DNA of 64,000 nucleotides from Parerythrobacter_A sp963761775 (GTDB taxonomy: Bacteria; Pseudomonadota; Alphaproteobacteria; Sphingomonadales; Sphingomonadaceae). The stretch is from assembly GCA_963761775.1 (NCBI GenBank), contig CAVXIF010000005.1, positions 62,001 through 126,000 on the forward strand, written 5' to 3'. Below, in pieces: positions 8,637 through 17,974 of the stretch; within the stretch, counting starts at the first letter, position 1; each line of letters starts with the position of its first letter. The notes under the pieces are model-generated. The model saw only the letters and a list, made by a program, of their open reading frames with translations, was not told where the DNA came from and ran no database searches. The translations under genes were made by a program, and so were the position numbers.

Positions 8637-8652
8637 TGTTTCACGTGAAACA
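8637..8652. promoter_or_regulatory. parS centromere site 1 (perfect)
   Basis: TGTTTCACGTGAAACA, a perfect 16-bp parS palindrome in the mnmE-mnmG gap, 42 bp upstream of the mnmG start. It should load ParB, encoded 3.3 kb downstream. Confidence 0.95.
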
Positions 8653-8693
8653 TGGGTTGTGACACCCCCCACACCGCCCTAAATCGTTTGGTC

Positions 8694-10556
8694 ATGAAGG
8701 CTTACGATATCCTCGTTGTTGGTGGTGGCCATGCCGGCGTAGAGGCAGCGTGTGTCGCAGCGCGCATGGGTGCGCAGGTCGGGTTGGTTACATTCGACCG
8801 ACAAACGGTTGGCGCGATGAGCTGCAATCCCGCCATCGGAGGTTTGGGCAAGGGCCATCTTGTACGCGAGGTCGATGCTTTCGACGGGGTGATCGCGCAG
8901 GCCGCCGATGCTGCCGCCATCCACTACCGCATGTTGAACCGTTCCAAAGGCAGCGCCGTCTGGGGCCCGCGCGTGCAGGCCGACCGGACGCTGTTCAAGG
9001 CTGCGGTCCAGAATGTCGTTGCGCGCCAGCAGGGGCTGACCGTTATCGAGGCCGAGGCCGCTGCGCTGGAGATAACCGGTGGTCGCGTAACGGGCTTGCA
9101 GCTTGGCGACGGCACGATTCTCGGTGCGCAGGCCGTTATTCTGTGCACCGGCACGTTTCTTGGCGGAACGCTGTTCCGGGGGGAAGAGCGGTTGACCGGT
9201 GGCCGGATAGGCGAGGCTGCAGCGTCTCAGCTGGCGGCGCAGTTGCGCGAAGCGGACTTGCCGATGGCCCGGCTGAAAACCGGCACGCCGCCTCGGTTGG
9301 ACGGACGCACCATCAATTGGGCCGTTCTGGCGGAACAGCCTTCGGATGCGGACGCGTGGACCATGTCGCCGCTGACGCAGCAGCGCGCAAACCCGCAAGT
9401 CTTCTGCGCCGTTACGCGCACTAATACCCAATCGCACGATATCATCCGCGAGAACCTGCATCGCTCGCCCCTGTTTTCGGGTTCCATCGATGCGGAAGGG
9501 CCACGTTATTGCCCGTCGATCGAGGACAAGATCCACCGCTTCGCCGACCGCGACGGGCATCAGGTGTTCCTCGAACCCGAAGGGCTGGCAACGCCGATGG
9601 TCTATCCCAACGGTATAAGCACCTCGCTGCCCGCCGATGTCCAGCTCGCCATGCTGCACACGATGGACGGGTTGGAAACGGTCGACATGGCGGTGCCGGG
9701 TTATGCAGTCGAGTATGATCATATCGACCCGCGTGCCCTGACGCCGGCGCTGGAGGTCAAGGCGATGCCGGGCCTGTATTGCGCCGGCCAGATCAACGGC
9801 ACCACCGGTTATGAGGAAGCTGCGGCGCAAGGATTGGTGGCAGGCATGCACGCAGCCGCGCGCGTTACGGGCAAGACGCCCGCGCCGCTGGATCGCGCCA
9901 ACTCCTATATCGCCGTGATGCTGGACGATCTGACGCTGCATGGTGTCAGCGAGCCGTACCGGATGCTGACATCGCGCGCGGAATACCGGCTCCGTTTGCG
10001 GGCGAACAATGCGTCCACGCGACTGACACCGCTTGCCATCGAAGCGGGTTGCGTCGATGAAACGCGCCGGCAGTGGTTCGAGACACGCGAGACAGCACGC
10101 GCCGGATTGACCGTTGCGCTCGAACAGGAGGTGGCGGCAGGCACGCTGGCAGATGCCGGGCTGGATGTACGCCGCGATGCGGGGACGCAGGCACTGACCG
10201 AATGGCTGCGTTTCGACACCGTTACCCTGCGCGACTTGCGTGAGGCCGGTTTGCTGTCGCGCGACATCGATGTCGACGCGGATGTGTCGCAGGAACTGGT
10301 GGAAGACGCGCGCTACGCACCATATCTCGCACGGCAGGACGCGGAATTGCGCGACCTGAGGGCGAGTGCGACGGTCGTTCTGCCGCATGACTTTGCCTAT
10401 GATGCGCTGCCAGGACTCTCCAACGAAATGGTGGAGCGCTTAACCCGCTACAGGCCCGCCGACCTCGCGGCAGCGGGGCGGGTTCCGGGCATTACCCCCG
10501 CTGCTTTGGCAACTCTCCTCGTCCATGCGCGAAGGCTGGAGCAGCAGGCGGCGTGA
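8694..10556 (+). CDS. mnmG: tRNA uridine-5-carboxymethylaminomethyl(34) synthesis enzyme MnmG
   Basis: FAD-binding partner of MnmE in wobble-uridine modification. It is 620 aa from the ATG at 8694 (MKAYDILVVGGGHAGVEAA), with the dinucleotide-binding GGGHAG at residues 10-15. Other signatures are MSCNPAIGGLGKGHLVREVD, RLKTGTPPRLDGRTI and INGTTGYEEAAAQGL. An upstream in-frame ATG at 8652 overlaps the parS site and lacks homology. The stop overlaps the rsmG start (GTGA), indicating translational coupling. Confidence 0.96.
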   Translation: MKAYDILVVGGGHAGVEAACVAARMGAQVGLVTFDRQTVGAMSCNPAIGGLGKGHLVREVDAFDGVIAQAADAAAIHYRMLNRSKGSAVWGPRVQADRTLFKAAVQNVVARQQGLTVIEAEAAALEITGGRVTGLQLGDGTILGAQAVILCTGTFLGGTLFRGEERLTGGRIGEAAASQLAAQLREADLPMARLKTGTPPRLDGRTINWAVLAEQPSDADAWTMSPLTQQRANPQVFCAVTRTNTQSHDIIRENLHRSPLFSGSIDAEGPRYCPSIEDKIHRFADRDGHQVFLEPEGLATPMVYPNGISTSLPADVQLAMLHTMDGLETVDMAVPGYAVEYDHIDPRALTPALEVKAMPGLYCAGQINGTTGYEEAAAQGLVAGMHAAARVTGKTPAPLDRANSYIAVMLDDLTLHGVSEPYRMLTSRAEYRLRLRANNASTRLTPLAIEAGCVDETRRQWFETRETARAGLTVALEQEVAAGTLADAGLDVRRDAGTQALTEWLRFDTVTLRDLREAGLLSRDIDVDADVSQELVEDARYAPYLARQDAELRDLRASATVVLPHDFAYDALPGLSNEMVERLTRYRPADLAAAGRVPGITPAALATLLVHARRLEQQAA

Positions 10557-11209
10557 TAATCGACACCGAAGAGAGCGCACGCGATTATGTTGCTTCGCAA
10601 AGCTCCGACCAACAGTTTGCTTTGATCGAACGCTATATTGAATTGTTGCTCGCGGAAAATAGAGCGCAAAACCTGATCGCCCGCACGTCCGAGGGCGCAC
10701 TCTGGGTTCGCCACATTGCAGATAGTGTGCAGCTTTGCGATGATGTTTCACGTGAAACATCCGGAACGTGGCTCGATTTGGGTAGCGGACCAGGTCTGCC
10801 GGGACTCCTGGTAGCGATAATACGGCCTAAACTGCGCGTCGTTTTGGTAGAATCCCGGCGCAAGAGATGGGAGTGGCTGGGCGGCGTGGCGGTGCAGTTG
10901 GGATTGTCAAACGTGCAGGTTGTCGGGAAAAGATTGCAAATGATCGACGCCGAACCTGTCGACTATATCAGCGCCCGTGCGTTTGCGCCGTTGCGCAAAA
11001 CGCTTGAGGTCGCCGCCGCGTTCTCCACACATACGACGCGCTGGATATTGCCGAAAGGCCAGTCGGCGGCGCAGGAGCTTGCTGAATTGCCAAAATGGCT
11101 GCGGGAAGGGTTTCACGTGAAACAATCGCTAACCAATCCGGATGCCGGAATAGTTACCGGATCGCTGACCCGAAGCGCTTGCGTCCGCCTGACGCGGAAC
11201 GTCGCATGA
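10553..11209 (+). CDS. rsmG: 16S rRNA (guanine(527)-N(7))-methyltransferase RsmG
   Basis: SAM-dependent methyltransferase for G527 in 16S rRNA. The 218-aa protein starts with GTG overlapping the mnmG stop and ends in ATGA overlap with parA. It has NLIARTS, the SAM motif DLGSGPGLPG from Asp75, VESRRKR, and SARAFAPLRK. Two parS sequences lie inside its coding region: one encodes DVSRETS at residues 64-70, the other FHVKQ near the C-terminus. The C-terminal 20 residues look atypical but the frame stays open to the overlap. Confidence 0.94.
   Translation: MIIDTEESARDYVASQSSDQQFALIERYIELLLAENRAQNLIARTSEGALWVRHIADSVQLCDDVSRETSGTWLDLGSGPGLPGLLVAIIRPKLRVVLVESRRKRWEWLGGVAVQLGLSNVQVVGKRLQMIDAEPVDYISARAFAPLRKTLEVAAAFSTHTTRWILPKGQSAAQELAELPKWLREGFHVKQSLTNPDAGIVTGSLTRSACVRLTRNVA
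10744..10759. promoter_or_regulatory. parS centromere site 2 (perfect, inside rsmG)
   Basis: TGTTTCACGTGAAACA, a perfect 16-bp palindrome within the rsmG coding sequence, where it encodes part of DVSRETS. Confidence 0.95.
11109..11124. promoter_or_regulatory. parS centromere site 3 (15/16, inside the rsmG 3' end)
   Basis: GGTTTCACGTGAAACA differs from the parS consensus only at its first base. It lies about 80 bp upstream of the parA start, so ParB bound here could also affect parAB expression (inference). Confidence 0.85.
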
Positions 11210-11982
11210 TTACCGTTGCCATCGCAAACCAGAAGGGCGGCGTTGGCAAGACGACGACCGCGATAAACATTGCGACGGCAATGGCGGCGACGGGCTGGAA
11301 AACCCTGCTGGTGGATATTGATCCGCAGGGTAACGCCTCGACCGGCGTCGGTGTGGATGCCGCCCATCGGGAAAATTCGACGTACGATGTGCTGGTCAAC
11401 GACCTCGGCGTTGCGCAATGCCTGCATGCGACCGACATTCCGGGTTTGGACCTGCTGCCGGCTACCGTCGATCTGAGCGGGGCCGAAGTCGAGCTGGTTT
11501 CGGTCGACGACCGTACCGCGCGGCTCGGCACGGCGCTGGCCGAACATGGCGGGCATGACATCTGCTTCATCGATTGCCCGCCTTCGCTGGGGCTGCTGAC
11601 CTTGAATGCGCTGAGCGCGGCCGACACCTTGCTGGTGCCGCTGCAATGCGAGTTCTTCGCGCTGGAAGGCCTGTCTCAGCTGCTCAAGACGGTCGAGCAG
11701 GTACAGCAGCGATTCAATCCCGACCTTGGCATTCTCGGCATCGTGCTGACCATGTTCGACCGGCGCAACCGTCTGACCGACCAGGTGGCCGATGATGTGC
11801 GCGATTGCCTGGGCGCGCTGGTGTTCGATGCGGTAATCCCGCGCAATGTCCGCCTGTCCGAAGCGCCCAGCCACGGTATGCCCGCGCTAGTGTATGATCA
11901 CGCGTGCAGCGGCAGTCGTGCCTATATCGCCCTTGCCCGCGAACTGATCGGGCGCTTGCCCGAAACAAGGAAAGCCGCATGA
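11206..11982 (+). CDS. parA: Chromosome-partitioning ATPase ParA (Soj)
   Basis: Deviant Walker ATPase that moves ParB-parS complexes. It is 258 aa from the ATG at 11206 (MITVAIANQKGGVGKTTT), with Walker A KGGVGKTT at residues 10-17, DIDPQGNAS (Walker A' region) and FIDCPPSLGLLTLNA (Walker B). No N-terminal DNA-binding domain is present, so it is the chromosomal type. ATGA overlaps at both ends join it to rsmG and parB in one operon. Confidence 0.97.
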   Translation: MITVAIANQKGGVGKTTTAINIATAMAATGWKTLLVDIDPQGNASTGVGVDAAHRENSTYDVLVNDLGVAQCLHATDIPGLDLLPATVDLSGAEVELVSVDDRTARLGTALAEHGGHDICFIDCPPSLGLLTLNALSAADTLLVPLQCEFFALEGLSQLLKTVEQVQQRFNPDLGILGIVLTMFDRRNRLTDQVADDVRDCLGALVFDAVIPRNVRLSEAPSHGMPALVYDHACSGSRAYIALARELIGRLPETRKAA

Positions 11983-12959
11983 CCTCTCCCTCCGATCCGA
12001 TCCGTTTTACCCTGCCAACCCGCGCCGAAACGCACAAGAAACGGCAGAACAAGGGTTTGGGCAAGGGGCTGGGCGCGCTGATGGGTGAGACGCGGCGCGA
12101 GGAGCCGCTTGTCAGGATCGGCGCGAAACCCGATGGATCGACCGGGATGGCAATGCTGCCCGTCGCCAATATCGCCCCGCATCCCGACCAGCCGAGGCGC
12201 ACCTTCAACGATGCATCGCTGGACGAGCTGGCCGCATCCATCGCACAGCGTGGCGTGATCCAGCCCATCGTTGTCCGTTCGCTGAAGGGGTATGGCGAAG
12301 GCAAGCTGGGCCGTTACCAACTGGTGGCGGGCGAACGCCGCTGGCGTGCGGCGAAGCGGGCGAAGCTGACGGAAATACCTGCGCTGGTCCGCGATCTGGA
12401 CGACGGCGAGGTGGCGGCCATCGCGCTGATCGAGAATATCCAGCGCGAAGACCTCAATCCCGTGGAGGAGGCGCAGGCTTACCAGCGACTGGCGCGCGTC
12501 GAGGACATGACGCAGGCCGAAATCGCCAAGCTGGTCGATAAATCGCGCAGCCATGTCGCCAATATGCAGCGCCTGCTGGCCTTGCCCGACGCGGTGCTGG
12601 AAATGGTGATCGACGGCTCGCTGGCGGCGGGTCATGCGCGTGCGCTTGTGGGCCATGACAACGCCACGGCGCTGGCCAAGAGGGCGGTTGCCGAAGGGCT
12701 GTCGGCGCGCGCGGTCGAAACGCTGGCCAAAGGCGGTGCCGCGAAGACACCGGCGTCCGGCAAAACCCCCGCATCATCGGGCGACCGGGCGAAAAACGAG
12801 GATATCGCGGCAGTCGAGCGGCATCTGGAAGAATGCCTCGGCTTGCCGGTTGCGATCAAGGCCGATGCCAACCCGCGCACCGGCACGGTCACGATTCGCT
12901 ACAAGACGCTCGACCAGCTCGATCTGGTATGCCAGCGGCTGACGGGCGACGACATCTAG
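11979..12959 (+). CDS. parB: Chromosome-partitioning protein ParB (Spo0J)
   Basis: CTPase and parS-binding clamp. It is 326 aa from the ATG at 11979 (MTSPSDPIRF), overlapping the parA stop. It has the basic N-terminal KNKGLGKGLGALMGE-like motif, the ParB/sulfiredoxin domain with QPRRTF and GERRWRA, IENIQREDLNPVEEA, and the helix-turn-helix TQAEIAKLVDKSRSHVAN. The C-terminal dimerisation domain (LEECLGLPVAI) follows an Ala/Pro/Ser linker. Five parS-like sequences occur in this window. Confidence 0.97.
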   Translation: MTSPSDPIRFTLPTRAETHKKRQNKGLGKGLGALMGETRREEPLVRIGAKPDGSTGMAMLPVANIAPHPDQPRRTFNDASLDELAASIAQRGVIQPIVVRSLKGYGEGKLGRYQLVAGERRWRAAKRAKLTEIPALVRDLDDGEVAAIALIENIQREDLNPVEEAQAYQRLARVEDMTQAEIAKLVDKSRSHVANMQRLLALPDAVLEMVIDGSLAAGHARALVGHDNATALAKRAVAEGLSARAVETLAKGGAAKTPASGKTPASSGDRAKNEDIAAVERHLEECLGLPVAIKADANPRTGTVTIRYKTLDQLDLVCQRLTGDDI

Positions 12960-12970
12960 CACCGTCGCCC
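12944..12970. terminator. Stem-loop at the end of parB
   Basis: GGGCGACG (12944-12951) pairs perfectly with CGTCGCCC (12963-12970) around an 11-nt loop containing the parB stop. It lies between convergent parB and the glycine-zipper gene. No U tract follows, so it may be a weak or Rho-assisted terminator. Confidence 0.4.
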
Positions 12971-12992
12971 GCCGCCCCGGAAATCTGCCGGT

Positions 12993-13961
12993 TCAGTTGC
13001 CCTTTTTGTAACGCAGGCGCTTGGTCGGGGCGGGGCGATGGATCACTCGCTCGCGAACCACTTCCTCGACCACTTCGACTTCTTCGTAAACCGTTTCCGG
13101 CACGGTCACATATTCAACGTACTCGCGCACGACGGCGCGCTGTTCGACCGGCACCAGCACCTGCACATACTGCACCGGGGCGGGGTAGTACCCGTATTGC
13201 GGCTGCTGCATGACATAGCCGCCATGGTGGTAGACCTGGCCGTATCCGCCGTGGCCATAGCCACCCTGTTGCGGATAATACTGGCCGCGTGATTGGCCCG
13301 CTTCGTACTGCGTCAGGTAGTCTTCGCAATATTCGCGCGCCTCGCGCTTGCCGGCCCCGCGATCGATGGCACTGCCACCCAGCACGCCGACCAGTCCGCC
13401 GATGCCTGCACCCAGCAAGGTGCCGCCGAGGCGTTGCCCGCTGCCCGCGATGCGATTGCCGAGGACACCGCCCGCCGCCGCACCCAGAACGCCGCCGACA
13501 GCCGCGCTGCCACGGTCGCTGTTCTCGCCGCGCACGCGGTCATAGCATTCGTCCAGCCATGCTTCGCGGTCGTAGGAGGGCGCGGTCTGCTGGTAAGGCT
13601 GCTGCTGATACACCGGTGCCTGATCATGTTGCGTCTGGTAGCGCGGCGCTTGATAGGGCTGCTCGACATACTGCGTTTCGTAGGTAGTCTGTTGCACAAC
13701 GGGCGATGCCACATATTGCGGCGCCTGCTGCTGATACGGCACGGACTGCACCACCGGCTGCGGCTGGAAAATCACCTGCTGCTGCGGCTGGGCCGCAGTT
13801 GGAACCCGCATGCCGGGTTCGCCCGGAACGGCAAATTCATAGCCCTGTGGCGGATATTGCAGGTCCGGCTGCATCCCGTCATTGGCGAATGCGGGGGCCG
13901 CGATACCGAAAGCGACCCCTGCGAGCGCGCGTGCTGCAACGGATGGACGGGTGATGCGCAT
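12993..13961 (-). CDS. Envelope protein with Tyr/Gln-rich region and glycine-zipper 2TM-like segment
   Basis: 322 aa from the ATG at 13961, starting with a signal peptide (MRITRPSVAARALAGVAF, Ala-rich to AFAND). A long Gln/Tyr/Pro-rich low-complexity region follows (repeats of YQQQ, PYQ). A glycine-zipper stretch (GGVLGAAAGGVLGN...GAGIGGLVGVLGG) matches glycine-zipper 2TM proteins. A His/Gly/Tyr-rich part and a Val/Glu-rich C-terminus (YEEVEVVEEVVRE) complete it. An outer-envelope role is inferred; no enzyme motif is visible. It is convergent with parB. Confidence 0.75.
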   Translation of the reverse strand: MRITRPSVAARALAGVAFGIAAPAFANDGMQPDLQYPPQGYEFAVPGEPGMRVPTAAQPQQQVIFQPQPVVQSVPYQQQAPQYVASPVVQQTTYETQYVEQPYQAPRYQTQHDQAPVYQQQPYQQTAPSYDREAWLDECYDRVRGENSDRGSAAVGGVLGAAAGGVLGNRIAGSGQRLGGTLLGAGIGGLVGVLGGSAIDRGAGKREAREYCEDYLTQYEAGQSRGQYYPQQGGYGHGGYGQVYHHGGYVMQQPQYGYYPAPVQYVQVLVPVEQRAVVREYVEYVTVPETVYEEVEVVEEVVRERVIHRPAPTKRLRYKKGN

Positions 13962-14114
13962 TGGTTCGTTTCCCTCAAATCTGGACGCCGCGCCATCGGA
14001 GTGCGACTCTGGAATTAAGGAAAAAGATACCATTGTTTCCCGCGCCGTCGCGGTGTTTGCGGGCAACTGTCCCGAAATGGGCCGTCTGGTAGTGGCGTCG
14101 GGTAGCCCAGCCAA

Positions 14115-14607
14115 TCAAGCCGATGATATCGCGGAAGAAATTGCTTCGGCCAACAGCTCGACACCGGCAGCGTCCTCGGCATCGAAACGCGCGCGTATCG
14201 GGCTATCGAGATCGATGACGGCGATGACACGCCCGCCGTTGCGTACCGGCACCACCAGTTCGGACTGTGTCAGCGCATCGCAGGCGATGTGTCCGGGAAA
14301 CGTCGCGACATCCTCGACCAGCTGCGTTTCGCCTGTCGCTCGCCGCAACGCCGCACACCCCTTCGCCCAGCGTAATGCGCAGGCAGGCGGGGCGACCGAT
14401 AAACGGGCCGAGCACCAGCTCTTCGCCCGCGACGCGATAGAACCCGGCCCAGTTCAGGTCCGGCAGATATTCCGCCATCAGCGCGGCAATGTTCGCCATG
14501 TTGGCCACCGCATCGGTTTCGCCCTCGACCAGGCTGGCGGCGGCTGTCGCTAGCTGGCGATAGCGTTCGGGCTTGGTCAGGTCGGCATCGGGCGTAAAAT
14601 CGAACAT
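14115..14607 (-). pseudogene. GAF-domain free methionine-(R)-sulfoxide reductase-like protein, frameshifted
   Basis: fRMsr family: a GAF domain that reduces free methionine-R-sulfoxide. The first frame (from 14607, MFDFTPDADLTKPERY) reads NWAGFYR...GEGVCGVAA. The homology continues at once in another frame as ATGETQLVEDVATFPGHIACD, then VVPV, VIAVIDLDSP and the stop at 14117-14115. Both conserved Cys motifs (GVCG and HIACD) are intact. One extra base at about 14338-14346 explains the break. It may be an assembly error rather than a dead gene. Confidence 0.8.
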
Positions 14608-14670
14608 GGCGGATACGATAGCGACGCGTGGCATTGCGGCAAGGCGGCGCAGCATCTATTCGCCAGGGCC

Positions 14671-16143
14671 ATGACCCGTCTCCGCAAAATCCTCATCGCC
14701 CTCCTCGTCATTGTCGTGCTGCTTGCCGCGCTTGTCTGGTGGGCGACGCGCGGGGATACCGCCTCGCTGTCGGTCGACGCCGTGACCGGCACCGATCCGC
14801 AGCTTGTCGATCCCGATGCGCAGACCATTCCGACCGTCAATATCGCCGAGCCCGTCGGCTGGGCCGATGGCGAGATCCCGGACGCGGCCGAGGGCTTGCA
14901 GGTGCAGCGTTTTGCCGAGGGCCTGGACCATCCGCGCGTCGTCTACACGCTGCCCAACGGCGATGTGCTGGTCACGCTGACCCGCGCGCCCGCCAAAGAG
15001 GGCAATGGCGGCATCACGGCGTGGATTGCGGGGCTGCTGATGGACAGCGCAGGCGCGGGCGGCGTTTCGCCCGATGAACTGGTGCTGCTGCGCGATGCGG
15101 ATGGCGACGGGGTGGCCGAAGGGCGCTTCACCCTGTCCGACAGCCTTGCCTCGCCGTCGGGCATTGCTTGGGCCGACGACGTTCTTTACATCGCCAATCA
15201 CGATGCGCTGGTGTCGTTTCCCTACACGCTGGGCGCGACCACGCTGGCCGGCAAAGCGAAGTCGCTGATGGAGCTGCCCGCCGCAGGGAACCACTGGATG
15301 CGCAATATCGCGCTCGATCCGGCGGGCGCGAATATCTACATCGCGGTCGGTTCCGATTCCAACATCGGCGAGAAAGGCATGGCGCGCGAAGAAGGCCGCG
15401 CGGCGATCCATGAATACAACATCGCGAGCGGGACGTCGCGCATTTACGGCGCAGGCCTGCGCAATCCTAACGGGCTGGACTGGAATCCCTGGAACGGCGA
15501 GCTGTGGACCACGGTGAACGAGCGCGACATGCTCGGCTCCGACCTGGTGCCCGATTACCTGACCAATGTGCAGGTCGGCGCGCAATATGGCTGGCCGTGG
15601 GTCTATTGGGGCGACAACATCGACGAGCGCGTCGACAGCCCGATCCCGACCTTCGTGTCCTCCTATACCCGCACGCCCGAATACGCGCTTGGCCCGCATG
15701 TCGCCGCGCTCGGGCTGGCATTCACGCGCGAGGGGCACCGGATGGGCGCACGCTTTGCCAATGGCGCTTTCATCGCGCGGCATGGTTCGTGGAACCGCAA
15801 GCCTGCGTCGGGGTACGACGTGGTGTTCGTCGCCTATGATGAACGCGGCAATCCGCAGGGCAAGCCGCAGCCGGTGCTGACCGGCTTCCTGAACGGCGAA
15901 GGCGAGACACGGGGCCGGCCGACATGGGTGGCATGGGCGCAGGACGGCGCGCTGCTGGCCAGTGACGATACCGCAGGCATCATCTGGCGCGTGATGGCCC
16001 CCGGTGCCGCGCCTGCGCCCGCCATCGTGCAGGTGGAACGTGAACGCCTGCCGCCGCAGCGCCAGTTGCGCGGCGATCCGGCGGATGCGTTCAGCGAGGA
16101 ATTCGCCCGCGAAAACCCGCCGGGCTTCGACACGCTGAACTGA
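14671..16143 (+). CDS. PQQ-dependent sugar dehydrogenase / sorbosone dehydrogenase family protein
   Basis: 490-aa membrane-anchored beta-propeller protein. One N-terminal helix (about residues 6-24, ILIALLVIVVLLAALVWW) anchors it facing the periplasm. The propeller signatures include RFAEGLDHPRVVYTLPNGDVLV, LDPAGANIYIAVGSDSNIGEKG, YGAGLRNPNGLDWNPWNGELW and HGSWNRKPASGYDVVFV, typical of the sorbosone/soluble glucose dehydrogenase family. Cofactor and substrate are not provable from sequence. It is flanked by oppositely oriented genes, so it is its own transcription unit. Confidence 0.85.
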   Translation: MTRLRKILIALLVIVVLLAALVWWATRGDTASLSVDAVTGTDPQLVDPDAQTIPTVNIAEPVGWADGEIPDAAEGLQVQRFAEGLDHPRVVYTLPNGDVLVTLTRAPAKEGNGGITAWIAGLLMDSAGAGGVSPDELVLLRDADGDGVAEGRFTLSDSLASPSGIAWADDVLYIANHDALVSFPYTLGATTLAGKAKSLMELPAAGNHWMRNIALDPAGANIYIAVGSDSNIGEKGMAREEGRAAIHEYNIASGTSRIYGAGLRNPNGLDWNPWNGELWTTVNERDMLGSDLVPDYLTNVQVGAQYGWPWVYWGDNIDERVDSPIPTFVSSYTRTPEYALGPHVAALGLAFTREGHRMGARFANGAFIARHGSWNRKPASGYDVVFVAYDERGNPQGKPQPVLTGFLNGEGETRGRPTWVAWAQDGALLASDDTAGIIWRVMAPGAAPAPAIVQVERERLPPQRQLRGDPADAFSEEFARENPPGFDTLN

Positions 16144-16147
16144 CTGG

Positions 16148-17891
16148 TCAGCCCGCGAGCTGTTCCGCCGTGAGGCTGTAGAACAGGTCCGCACCGCCCG
16201 TTGCGGCCGCTTTCAGTCCGGCGGCTTCGGGCACGATGTGGTCGAGGAAATAGCGGGTCGTGACCGGCTTGACTGCTGCCAGCACCGACTCCGTATCTTC
16301 TGCCACCGCCCGCTGTTGCCGCACCATCTGCCACGCGGCGACAGCCACAGCGGACATGGTGCAGAACGGCACGCTGCCTGCAAGCCGGTCATCGAGCGAG
16401 CCTTCGTCGCGCATCCAGCGTGCAATCGCGGCGCAATCGCCCGCCAGCGCGAACAGCGCCGGTTCGTCGGCACAGTCCCGCGCGATGTCTTCCATCAACT
16501 CGCCATAGACCGCGCCGTTTTCATACCCCAGCTTGCGCGTGACGAGGTCGGCGGCCTGGATGCCGTTGGTGCCTTCGTAGATGGGCGCGATCCGCGCATC
16601 GCGGTAATGCTGCGCCGCGCCGGTTTCCTCGACGAAGCCCATGCCGCCGTGGACTTGCACGCCGATGCTGGCGACTTCGATGCCGGTATCGGTGCCCCAT
16701 GCCTTTATCATCGGCACCAGCACGTCGCCACGCTGCTTCGCAGCCATATCGCCCAGCGTGCCGCGATCGACGCAGCCTGCGGTGTAATAGAGCAGCGCGC
16801 GCATCCCCTCGGTCAGCGATTTCATCCGCAGCAGCATCCGGCGCACGTCGGGGTGCTCGATGATCTTGCTGGGCGTCTTGTCGGTACCGCCCGCGCGCGC
16901 CGACTGGACCCGGTCCACCGCGTACCACATCGCCTGCTGCAACGCGCGTTCGGCGATCTGCACGCCCTGGCTGCCGACATTGATGCGCGCGTTGTTCATC
17001 ATCGTGAACATGGCCATCAGCCCGCGGTTCTCCGTCCCGACCAGCTCGCCGATACATTCGTCGTTATCGCCATAGGACATGACGCAGGTGGGCGAGGCGT
17101 TGATGCCCAGCTTGTGTTCCAGGCTGACGCAGCGCACGTCGTTGCGCGGCCCGACCGTGCCATCGTCCGCGACGTGGTATTTGGGCACGAGGAACAGCGA
17201 AATGCCCGCGCTGCCCGCAGGGGCATCGGGCAGGCGCGCCAGCACGAGGTGGACGATGTTCTTCGCCAGATCGTGCTCGCCCCAGGTGATGTAGATCTTC
17301 TGTCCCTTGATCGCGTATTTGCCCGCATGGGGACCATCCGCAATCGGGGTGGCGGTGGCGCGCAGGGCACCGACATCGCTGCCCGCCTGCGGTTCGGTCA
17401 GGTTCATCGTGCCCGACCATTCGCCACTCACCAGCTTGGGCAGGTATTTCGCCTGCTGCGCGTCGCTGCCGTGATGCTCCAGCGCCTCGATCGCGCCGAC
17501 CGACAGCATCGGCAGGAGCGTGAAGGCCATGTTGGCCGTGCCCAGGTTTTCGATGCACGTTGCAGGCGAGCGTGAAGGGCAGCCCCTGCCCGCCATGCGG
17601 CACGGGCGAGGCGATGGCGTTCCAGCCCTGCTCGACATAATGCTCGTACGCTTGCGTAAATCCGTCTGGCAGGCGGACGACACCGTTCTCCAGCTTCGCG
17701 CCTTCGGTATCGCCGATGCGGTTCAGCGGGGCGAATTCCCCGGCGGCAAACTGGCCCACGCCTTCCACGATGGCCTCCACCATATCGGGTTCGGCCGCCG
17801 CAAATTTCTCCGACTGCGCAAGCTCGGCGATGCCTGCGTTGACGCGGATGGCGAGCAGCTGATCCTGGGTGGCGGGGGTAAAGATGGTCAA
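16148..17891 (-). pseudogene. Acyl-CoA dehydrogenase (long, with C-terminal extension), frameshifted
   Basis: FAD-dependent fatty-acyl-CoA dehydrogenase of the roughly 580-600-aa class. The N-terminal frame from 17891 (MTIFTPATQDQLLAIRVN) runs to GLPFTLACNV. The match resumes one frame over as ENLGTANMAFTLLPMLSVGAIEALEHHG and continues through LTEPQAGSDVGALR, YITWGEHD and the catalytic-Glu motif IYEGTNGIQAADLV to a helical C-terminus. One extra base at about 17552-17556 accounts for the break, and the corrected length would be about 580 aa. All active-site motifs are intact, so this is likely a functional gene with an assembly error. Confidence 0.85.
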
Positions 17892-17974
17892 GGGAAAGGC
17901 CTTTCTGGCTGCGTTTTATCGCAGGTAATGCGTTTTTTCGCAGATAGCAGGGGCGGATCGTATAGGGCGGGGCG

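Noticed and set aside
8679..10388. Long antisense frame over mnmG (569 codons)
   Set aside because: Mirror of mnmG codons, no recognisable domain.
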